From Phytoactinopolyspora endophytica (GTDB lineage Bacteria; Actinomycetota; Actinomycetes; Jiangellales; Jiangellaceae), in the NCBI RefSeq assembly GCF_004138495.1, contig NZ_ML142853.1, positions 242,768-247,968 on the forward strand: DNA of 5,201 bases. The letters run 5' to 3'. Positions 1-5,201 of the stretch are shown in pieces; position 1 is the first letter of the stretch; each line of letters starts with the position of its first letter. Position numbers and translations under genes: made by a program. The notes beneath the pieces were generated by a model, which searched no databases, had not been told where the DNA came from, and worked only from the letters and a program-made list of their open reading frames with translations.

Positions 1-389
1 CATCCACACGCGGACCTGGCGCGGCCATACCTGGGGCAGAAAGCGGGAGGACGCTGAGCTCGATGCTCGTACCGAACAGCTCCCTGGAGAGAGCGGTCCC
101 TGATCGTTCGGGACGCCGTGGTTGCGGCAGGCCGGGCCGCCCAGCGACCACAGTGACTGATGTAACTCCGGCCCGCGGGACAACCACCCCAAAACCGCCG
201 CTATGCACCGGGCACGCGCACACGAGGGTCGCCCCCCGCGGAACCGCGGCTCACTCCCGGCGTCCCCAACCCGGCCAGTCGCCTTGCAAGAGCGGGGTCA
301 TGGCGGGGACCGTGGATGTCGATAGGGATGCATCTCATGGTGGATGCATCCTTCAGCCATGGACGCGAACGACGCACGAGGAGCAACTC
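1..389. other. Left-edge region without a supported gene
   Basis: No convincing gene is visible here. Two plus-strand frames are open from the left edge, one to a TGA at 55-57 and one to a TGA at 101-103, so the 3' end of an upstream plus-strand gene may lie here, but 18 to 33 residues are too few to identify it. A third frame stays open into the HesB-like gene; its translation is rich in Pro, Arg, Gly and Thr with no recognisable fold, and looks like chance openness in GC-rich DNA. The stretch should contain the promoter of the gene at 390; I could not find a convincing -35/-10 pair. The inverted repeat at 324-353 is listed separately. Confidence 0.5.
324..353 (+). promoter_or_regulatory. 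Twin GATGCATC palindromes / hairpin before the HesB-like gene
   Basis: The 8-bp palindrome GATGCATC occurs at 327-334 and again at 343-350, with centres 16 bp apart. Because each copy is palindromic, the two also form an inverted repeat: 324-334 can pair with 343-353 (11 pairs, one a G-U) around an 8-base loop. It ends 36 bases before the ATG at 390. It could be an operator for a dimeric regulator or a hairpin in the 5' leader. No function can be assigned from sequence alone. Confidence 0.4.
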
Positions 390-680
390 ATGCTGGCAAT
401 GACCAACCAAGCCGCCACGGCGATCCGCAACCTCACGACGCAGCCAGGCCTGTCGGAGGAGACCGGCCTACGGATCGAATCGACGACCAGCGAGGACCAG
501 ACACCGACCTTCGCGCTGTCGCTGACGGCCGAGAAGCAGCCGGAAGACCATGTGATCGAGGCCGAGGGCGCCCGAGTGATCGTGGACGCGGCCACAGCCG
601 CGGAGCTCGATGACAAGGCCCTGGACGCCGAGATCAGCGAGGAAGGCCAGGTCCAGTTCCTGCTCGCCGCGCAGAGCTGA
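390..680 (+). CDS. HesB/IscA-like (A-type carrier fold) small protein lacking the cysteine ligands
   Basis: This 96-residue protein resembles the small actinobacterial proteins annotated as HesB or Fe-S cluster assembly protein. The N-terminal helix (MLAMTNQAATAIRNL), the GLRIES strand at about 26-31, the EAEGARVIVDAATAAELDD segment at about 57-75 and the ending EEGQVQFLLA follow that family's pattern. Classical IscA/HesB proteins bind iron or a cluster with three cysteines, one near residue 35 and a C-terminal CGC. This protein has no cysteine at all, so it probably does not carry a cluster by the usual mechanism and its role is unknown. The start at 390 is chosen because GAGGAG at 378-383 lies six bases upstream; the next ATG at 399 is too far from it. 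The frame is open further upstream, but that extension looks non-coding. The gene stands alone and converges on phoD. Likely cytoplasmic: no signal peptide or membrane segment. Confidence 0.8.
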   Translation: MLAMTNQAATAIRNLTTQPGLSEETGLRIESTTSEDQTPTFALSLTAEKQPEDHVIEAEGARVIVDAATAAELDDKALDAEISEEGQVQFLLAAQS

Positions 681-701
681 CCGGACATCCCGGGGCGCCA
701 C

Positions 702-779
702 CTCCGGCCGCACATGCGCACCGCAGGAGGGACGCCGCCGGATTCACGGTGCCGACTGCTCGTGCGCGTGCGGCCGGAG
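702..779. terminator. Long inverted repeat between convergent genes, possible bidirectional terminator
   Basis: The 12 bases at 702-713 (CTCCGGCCGCAC) are perfectly complementary to 768-779. After one mismatch the stem can continue for five more pairs, two of them G-U, leaving a loop of about 42 bases (720-761). It starts 21 bases after the stop of the HesB-like gene and lies in the tail-to-tail gap before the end of phoD, where a terminator for both strands is expected. There is no T-run on either side, which is common for actinobacterial terminators but weakens the call. Confidence 0.4.
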
Positions 780-845
780 CGGCGCCCGCCGCACAACCAG
801 GGTAGGCACCCCGCCGAGCAACGGCTGACTTCCATGCCCTGACGA

Positions 846-863
846 AGGGCTGAGGTCAGCCCT
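846..863 (-). terminator. Short perfect inverted repeat over the phoD stop codon
   Basis: AGGGCTGA at 846-853 and TCAGCCCT at 856-863 are perfect complements separated by two bases; a real hairpin would open the inner pairs to make a loop. The right arm includes the phoD stop codon (TGA, 856-858 on the minus strand) and the last coding bases. It is placed where a phoD terminator could be, but it is short and has no T-run after it on the minus strand, so it is only a candidate. Confidence 0.3.
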
Positions 864-2442
864 GTTCAACCTGCTGGATGCCAGGCTTACCCGCCGCTAC
901 GTAGATGCTGGCCCGCGTCGATATCCCCGAGCCCGGTTCCGTCACATGCTCGACCACCCGGTAGTCGGTGCGCCATTCGTCGGGTGTCAGCTCACAGCGG
1001 GCGTAGCCGCGCTGTACGTTGTGGAACTTCATGTGCGGGTTCTCGTCGAGCCAGGTCCGGCCCAGGTCATCCATATCCCGCCCATTGCCGCCCGAGCTGA
1101 TCGACGTGCCGAGGAACTCGGTCCCGACGGTGGCAGAGTCCACATTGTCGAAGTCCGTCTTCAGGTCCGAGGCGACGCTGCGGTGCGCGTCACCGGTCAC
1201 GACGACGAAGTTCTCCACGCCGCGTTCGTGAACCTCGGACAGCAACCGGCTGCGCGCGCCCGCGTAGCCATCCCAGGTGTCCATGCCGAACGCCTGCACG
1301 GGACCGGCCTCATGGTCGGCCTGCATCATGAAGATCTGGTTCGCCATCACATTCCACGTCGCTCCGGAGCCGGCGAGCCCGTCCAGCAGCCAGGACTCCT
1401 GCTGGTCGCCGAGCATGGTCCGGGACGGGTCGAGCCGGTCGTCGCAGTCGATCTGCCGGCCGTCACCGCACGCCTGGTCGGCCCGGTACTGCCGGGTGTC
1501 GACGACGTTGAACTGTGCCAGGTCGCCGTACGTGAGCCGCCGGTAGAGCCGCATGTCCGGGCCGTCGGGCATCGACGAACGACGCAGCGGCGTGTTCTCG
1601 TAGTAGGCCTGGAACGCCGCCGCCCGCCGGTCCAGAAACCCGTCGCTGTTGTCGCTGCCGTCCAGGTCGCTCGCCCAGTTGTTGTCCACCTCGTGGTCGT
1701 CGAGGACGACCACCCACGGGAATGCGGCGTGACAGGCCTGCAGGTCGGGATCGCTTTTGTACTGCCCGTACCTGATGCGGTAATCCTCCAGCGAGAAACA
1801 CTTGGCCTCGGGCAGATGGCCACGGCCGATACTGCCCTGCGCGTCACCTTCGTAGATGTAGTCGCCGAGGTGCACGACCAGGTCGAGGTCTTCCTCGGCC
1901 AGATGCCGCAGCGCGGTGAAATGGCCGTCTGGATAGTTCTGGCAGCTGGCGAAGGCGAACGTCAGCGAGGACAGCGCCGCCGCGGCCGCCGGAGCGGTCC
2001 GGGTCCGGCCCACATCGCTATACTCGCGCCCGGCGCGGAACCGGTACCAGTACTCCCGGTCCGCCCGCAGCCCGCTCACCTCGGCGTGAACCGAGTGGCC
2101 CAGCTCCGGCGTCGCCCGTTCCACGCCGCCTCGCACCACGTTACGGAAGTCCGGATCCTCCGCGATCTGCCATTGCACGGGCACGGTCCGATCGGGCATG
2201 CCGCCGCGGCCGTCGGCGGCCAGCGGGTCCGGCGCGAGCCGGGTCCACAGGACAACACTGTCAGGCATCGGATCACCCGAGGCGACACCGAGTGAGAACG
2301 GATTGTCACCGAAACGCGGGGAACCCCATGCCGAGGCGCTCGAGAACCCGGCGATGGCGGAGGCGACGGCCAACGTGCCTCCGCCCGCGAGCGACAGGAA
2401 ACGACGACGATCAAGCGACGAGCTGGGGCGATGACCGGACAT
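856..2442 (-). CDS. phoD: PhoD-family secreted alkaline phosphatase/phosphodiesterase
   Basis: PhoD enzymes hydrolyse phosphate mono- and diesters outside the cell, using iron and calcium, to recover phosphate. The 528-residue product is of normal family length. It opens with a twin-arginine (Tat) signal: DRRRFLSL at 11-18, a hydrophobic stretch and a likely cleavage after SASA (about 38). A PhoD N-terminal beta domain follows (FSLGVASGDP at 49-58, VVLWTRLAP at 63-71), then the metallophosphatase domain with FASCQNYPDG (164-173), HLGDYIYEGD (191-200), LDDHEVDNNW (247-256), VVDTRQYR (313-320) and VVVTGDAHRS (413-422). These hold the metal-binding Cys167, Asp194, Asp249/His250 and His420 expected of the family; the exact ligand assignment is by analogy. 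The ATG at 2442 is preferred because GGAGG lies four bases upstream (2447-2451) and it places the RR motif near the N-terminus; an ATG at 2493 would add 17 residues but has no properly spaced binding site. Transcribed alone, probably under phosphate control (see 2496-2528). Confidence 0.95.
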   Translation of the reverse strand: MSGHRPSSSLDRRRFLSLAGGGTLAVASAIAGFSSASAWGSPRFGDNPFSLGVASGDPMPDSVVLWTRLAPDPLAADGRGGMPDRTVPVQWQIAEDPDFRNVVRGGVERATPELGHSVHAEVSGLRADREYWYRFRAGREYSDVGRTRTAPAAAAALSSLTFAFASCQNYPDGHFTALRHLAEEDLDLVVHLGDYIYEGDAQGSIGRGHLPEAKCFSLEDYRIRYGQYKSDPDLQACHAAFPWVVVLDDHEVDNNWASDLDGSDNSDGFLDRRAAAFQAYYENTPLRRSSMPDGPDMRLYRRLTYGDLAQFNVVDTRQYRADQACGDGRQIDCDDRLDPSRTMLGDQQESWLLDGLAGSGATWNVMANQIFMMQADHEAGPVQAFGMDTWDGYAGARSRLLSEVHERGVENFVVVTGDAHRSVASDLKTDFDNVDSATVGTEFLGTSISSGGNGRDMDDLGRTWLDENPHMKFHNVQRGYARCELTPDEWRTDYRVVEHVTEPGSGISTRASIYVAAGKPGIQQVEQG

Positions 2443-2495
2443 GAAACCTCCAGGAGTCCATCGTTGGACCTTGAGCACAACAGGTGCGCTCATCC

Positions 2496-2528
2496 TGGCA
2501 GCGAACCCCAGAGAAACAAGAGGTGAAG
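2496..2528 (-). promoter_or_regulatory. Pho-box-like array upstream of phoD (candidate PhoP site)
   Basis: Read on the minus strand, this segment splits into three consecutive 11-base units: CTTCACCTCTT (2518-2528), GTTTCTCTGGG (2507-2517) and GTTCGCTGCCA (2496-2506). In Streptomyces, PhoP binds direct repeats of 11 bases whose conserved part resembles GTTCACC. The first seven bases of the three units match this at 6, 4 and 5 positions. The array lies 54-86 bases before the phoD start, a suitable place for an activator of a phosphate-starvation gene. I see no clear -10 element downstream, so the promoter is not defined. The period and location are seen directly; PhoP binding is inferred. Confidence 0.55.
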
Positions 2529-2649
2529 GAGATTGTTGATCGGCTGTTCAGGGCACTCGTCAGCGCTCAGAAGCACGCGCCGTGTAACGGAAAACGCAGG
2601 TACCGACGGCGCGCCGCTCGCGTTCGAGCCCGGCTGTGATGTTGCGCTC

Positions 2650-2666
2650 AGGCGCGCTGCGCGCTT
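2650..2666 (-). terminator. GC-rich short hairpin in the gap between the TPR gene and phoD
   Basis: Bases 2650-2666 contain GCGCGC, a T and GCGCGC again, flanked by bases that extend the pairing to about seven pairs around a three-base loop (CTG), one pair being G-U. It lies about 75 bases past the stop of the TPR-like membrane gene and well upstream of the phoD Pho-box-like array, so it could end transcription of the dapB unit. A smaller GCCCG/CGGGC hairpin at 2724-2735, immediately after that stop codon, is an alternative. Neither has a T-run. The rest of 2529-2740 shows no gene. Confidence 0.25.
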
Positions 2667-2740
2667 AACACGGCGACGCCAACGACGATCACCTCTGATA
2701 TGACGAACATCACATTCGAGGCGGCCCGGACGGGCTACTC

Positions 2741-3229
2741 TCATTCGCCGTGGTCCGCGCCCGCCTTGTAGAAGGTGTAGGCGGTGCGGGCGGCGTCCCG
2801 GGCGCGGCTGCGGTCGCCGGCATCGTCGTACGCCAGGGAGAGGCGGAACCACGCCCGCCAGTCCTCGGGCGTCGCTTCGGCCTCGGACTTGCGCCGCTCG
2901 AACAGGGCGTCCGCCGCCTCACGGTCGGCGCGCCCACTGGGCCGGCGCGGCAGCTCGTCGACAGGCAGCCCGCCTTCGGCCTCCAGCGTGCGTGCCAGCA
3001 TCTGCATCCGCAGGCCGAACAGGACCGAGCGCCACAGGACCCACGCGCCGACAAGCGCCAGGACGACGACGGCGATCCCGATGACGACGCCCACCGCCGA
3101 GCCGGAGTCCAGCAGCAGCACGCCACGCCACACGACGAGCACCAGGAAGCCGCCGACCAGCACAGCCATACCGATCGCCCAGATCCGTTCCCGGTGCGGT
3201 CTCGGGTGTCCCGCCGCCGCGCTGTTCAC
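2741..3229 (-). CDS. Two-helix membrane protein with a TPR-like C-terminal helix pair
   Basis: I do not recognise a named gene. The 162-residue product has a basic N-terminal tail (HPRPHRER, 8-15), two hydrophobic segments at about 17-40 and 44-68 joined by a short acidic turn (DSGSA), and then a soluble, charged region. Residues 121-155 (PEDWRAWFRLSLAYDDAGDR and the following Ala-rich helix) have the W/L-A-Y-G-A spacing of one tetratricopeptide-like unit. The positive-inside rule puts both ends in the cytoplasm. The GTG at 3227-3229 is the best start: GGAGG at 3237-3241 lies seven bases upstream and the predicted membrane protein starts cleanly; reading further upstream gives non-conserved sequence crossing the inverted repeat at 3258-3299. 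The gene follows dapB on the same strand after an 85-base gap, so co-transcription is possible. Similar small TPR/membrane proteins are, from memory, seen beside dapB in related actinobacteria; the function is unknown. Confidence 0.75.
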   Translation of the reverse strand: MNSAAAGHPRPHRERIWAIGMAVLVGGFLVLVVWRGVLLLDSGSAVGVVIGIAVVVLALVGAWVLWRSVLFGLRMQMLARTLEAEGGLPVDELPRRPSGRADREAADALFERRKSEAEATPEDWRAWFRLSLAYDDAGDRSRARDAARTAYTFYKAGADHGE

Positions 3230-3257
3230 GTGGATTCCTCCGCGCTCCGGCCGCGAC

Positions 3258-3299
3258 GTACCGACATTGTCAAGGCCATGACCCCGACAATGTCGGTAC
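3258..3299. promoter_or_regulatory. Perfect 14-bp inverted repeat between dapB and the membrane gene
   Basis: GTACCGACATTGTC at 3258-3271 is exactly complementary to GACAATGTCGGTAC at 3286-3299, with a 14-base spacer. Each arm also contains a small palindrome, GACANTGTC, centred at 3267 and 3290 (23 bp apart); the right one extends to the 13-bp CCGACAATGTCGG. It starts 15 bases beyond the dapB stop and ends 28 bases before the GTG of the next gene. Two readings fit: a strong hairpin ending or attenuating dapB transcription (there is no T-run), or a double operator bound by a dimeric repressor and controlling the membrane gene. The arms are less GC-rich than the surroundings, and the nested symmetry favours a protein-binding site. 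Confidence 0.55.
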
Positions 3300-3314
3300 A
3301 TTGACGCGTCGGCA

Positions 3315-4274
<960 letters not shown>

Positions 4275-4352
4275 CTACGCGCACCTTCCGAAGCAGCGCC
4301 CATGCGGACGCTCGCCGTGGCGTAGCGGCACATAAAGCACGACAATCGATCC

Positions 4353-4733
4353 ATGGAGGCGCATGTTCGACTGCCGCGCTGGCTGGCTCGTGTCAACCGC
4401 GTCGTGACCAATCGCGTCATGGGCCTGTGGGCCCCCTACCTGCCGCCATGGGCCGTTGTCGTGCACCGGGGTCGAAGCTCCGGCCGGCAGTACCGGACGG
4501 TCCTGTGGGCTTTTGTCCGCAAGCGCACCGTGGTGATCGCGCTGACTTACGGGCACACCGACTGGCTGAGTAACCTCGAAGCCGCGGACGGCGGCCGGAT
4601 CATCCGGTGCGGCCGCACGTACGTGCTCAAGAACCCGCGTGTGGTCACAGCGAACGATGCCACCGCGCTTCCGGTCGGCACCAGGTGGACCACACGCGTC
4701 TTCGGCTCGGCATTCGTCGCCGACCTCCAATGA
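4353..4733 (+). CDS. Nitroreductase-family deazaflavin (F420)-dependent oxidoreductase, short form
   Basis: The 126-residue product fits the actinobacterial deazaflavin-dependent nitroreductase (Ddn-like) family, split-barrel proteins that use reduced cofactor F420 to reduce quinones, nitro compounds or other acceptors. Family marks are the N-terminal amphipathic helix with VNRVVTNRVMG (14-24), the strand and phosphate-binding loop VVVHRGRSSGRQYRT (35-49), VIALTYG (61-67), TDWLSNLEAA (69-78) and the GRTYVLKNPRVV segment (87-98). The family usually has RTPV/RTPL after the loop; here it reads RTVL. The C-terminus is somewhat shorter than the usual 130-150 residues and has little resemblance to relatives. 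The ATG at 4353 is the first possible start in this frame, since a TAG lies in frame at 4323-4325. No good ribosome binding site precedes it; CATAAA at 4331-4336 could be a -10 element giving a very short or absent leader. Substrate unknown. Divergent from dapB. Confidence 0.8.
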   Translation: MEAHVRLPRWLARVNRVVTNRVMGLWAPYLPPWAVVVHRGRSSGRQYRTVLWAFVRKRTVVIALTYGHTDWLSNLEAADGGRIIRCGRTYVLKNPRVVTANDATALPVGTRWTTRVFGSAFVADLQ

Positions 4734-4784
4734 GCCTCCACGCCGACCACGCCCCACGAGTCCCCACGCCCAGCTCCACCACCG

Positions 4785-4808
4785 CCCCGCTCCGCCAATC
4801 CAGCGGGG
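4785..4808 (+). terminator. Candidate terminator hairpin after the F420-type gene
   Basis: CCCCGCT at 4785-4791 and AGCGGGG at 4802-4808 form a perfect seven-pair GC-rich stem with a 10-base loop, 52 bases after the TGA at 4731-4733 and 58 bases before the trmL start. There is no T-run (TCCCTGT follows), so termination is plausible rather than shown. If real, trmL needs its own promoter; TACACT at 4822-4827 is a weak -10 candidate with no clear -35. Confidence 0.35.
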
Positions 4809-4866
4809 TCCCTGTCCGCCATACACTTGTCGACGTCCTGTCGTTCCGTGCCTGGAGGATGCCGCG

Positions 4867-5201
4867 GTGTTCAACATCGTCTTCTTCGAGCCGCGGATCC
4901 CCCCGAACACCGGGAACGCGATCCGTTTAGTAGCCGCCACGGGTGCGCACCTCCACCTGGTCGAGCCGCTCGGGTTCGATCTCGACGACGCCAAACTGCG
5001 ACGAGCGGGCCTCGACTACCACGACCTGGCGAACCTCAGCGTGCACGCGAACCTCGCCGCGGCCTGGAAGGTCCTGCTCCACGAGGGCCAAGCCCGCGGC
5101 ACGGTGCCCCACGTCTACGCGTTCACGACCGGCGGCACCACTCGCTTCACCGACATCTCCTACGCGCCGGGCGACGTGCTGCTGTTCGGTCCTGAGCCGG
5201 A
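4867..5201 (+). CDS. trmL: tRNA (cytidine(34)-2'-O)-methyltransferase TrmL, 5' part, cut by window edge
   Basis: TrmL, a SPOUT-class enzyme, transfers a methyl group from S-adenosylmethionine to the 2'-OH of the wobble base 34 of certain tRNAs, in E. coli the leucine tRNAs. The visible 111 residues follow the family from the first residue: FNIVFFEPRIPPNTGNAIRL at 2-21 (motif 1, including NTGN and the Arg at 20), VEPLGFDLDDAKLRRAGLDY at 32-51, a variable stretch, YAFTTGGTT at 84-92, and DVLLFGPEP at 103-111 at the edge. The knot-forming C-terminal third, with the other cofactor-binding loops, lies beyond the window; the usual total is about 150-160 residues. GTG at 4867 is the start: GGAGG at 4854-4858 is eight bases upstream, and the ATG at 4859 is out of frame. 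The codon for Leu21 (4927-4929) is TTA, the only in-frame TTA I found in the called genes. Confidence 0.95.
   Translation, partial: MFNIVFFEPRIPPNTGNAIRLVAATGAHLHLVEPLGFDLDDAKLRRAGLDYHDLANLSVHANLAAAWKVLLHEGQARGTVPHVYAFTTGGTTRFTDISYAPGDVLLFGPEP

Noticed and set aside
1..103. C-terminal end of an upstream gene in one of two frames (stops at 55-57 and 101-103)
   Set aside because: Both tails are too short and featureless to choose between them or to name a product; upstream sequence is needed.
236..249. Two CCGCGG words separated by two bases
   Set aside because: Short GC-only palindromes are expected by chance at this base composition.
63..680. Long plus-strand frame that would add about 109 residues to the N-terminus of the HesB-like protein
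   Set aside because: The added part is Pro/Arg/Gly/Thr-rich without a recognisable domain, spans a repeat element, and a well-spaced GAGGAG precedes the ATG at 390, where family similarity starts.
946..2295. 449-codon plus-strand frame opposite phoD
   Set aside because: It lies entirely antisense to phoD, whose family motifs are clear; the Val/His/Arg/Pro-rich translation is typical of antisense openness in GC-rich coding DNA.
2443..2493. Upstream ATG of phoD at 2493 giving 17 more residues
   Set aside because: AGG lies almost against this ATG and is badly spaced, and the extension would put the twin-arginine motif unusually far in; ATG 2442 has GGAGG four bases upstream.
2490..2852. 120-codon minus-strand frame bridging the membrane gene and the phoD upstream region
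   Set aside because: It overlaps the end of the membrane gene in another frame, has no visible domain, and covers the Pho-box-like array; better explained as intergenic DNA.
4275..4994. 239-codon minus-strand frame across the F420-type gene and trmL
   Set aside because: It is antisense to two genes with clear family motifs and its translation has no recognisable domain.

Overview
The window is GC-rich, with strong G/C third-position bias, GTG starts and GGAGG ribosome binding sites. Together with the gene families (a cysteine-free HesB-like protein, a deazaflavin F420-type oxidoreductase, a Mycobacterium-like DapB) this points to a high-GC actinobacterium, probably of the Pseudonocardiales/Streptomyces kind. 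The genus cannot be fixed from sequence reading alone.

Layout, left to right. Bases 1-389 hold no gene I can support, but a paired palindrome lies just before a 96-residue HesB/IscA-fold protein (390-680, +). That gene converges on phoD (856-2442, -), a Tat-exported PhoD-type alkaline phosphatase/phosphodiesterase; the gap holds a long inverted repeat that may terminate transcription from both sides. Upstream of phoD are three 11-base repeat units resembling the PhoP-binding Pho box. Next on the minus strand are a two-helix membrane protein with a TPR-like tail (2741-3229) and dapB (3315-4055, dihydrodipicolinate reductase), probably one transcription unit read dapB first, with a perfect 14-bp inverted repeat between them. 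The divergent region 4056-4352 carries a cluster of GTGTCC/GGACAC words. On the plus strand follow a short F420-dependent nitroreductase-family protein (4353-4733) and the first 111 residues of a TrmL-type tRNA 2'-O-methyltransferase (4867 to the right edge).

Functionally the genes are mixed: phosphate scavenging outside the cell (phoD), diaminopimelate/lysine synthesis for the wall (dapB), redox chemistry (F420 enzyme) and wobble-base modification (trmL). I see no mobile element, CRISPR array, RNA gene, toxin pair or biosynthetic cluster, and no convincing new multi-gene system. The points of interest are regulatory: the Pho-box-like array, the inverted repeat behind dapB, the GTGTCC cluster, and a TTA codon in trmL.
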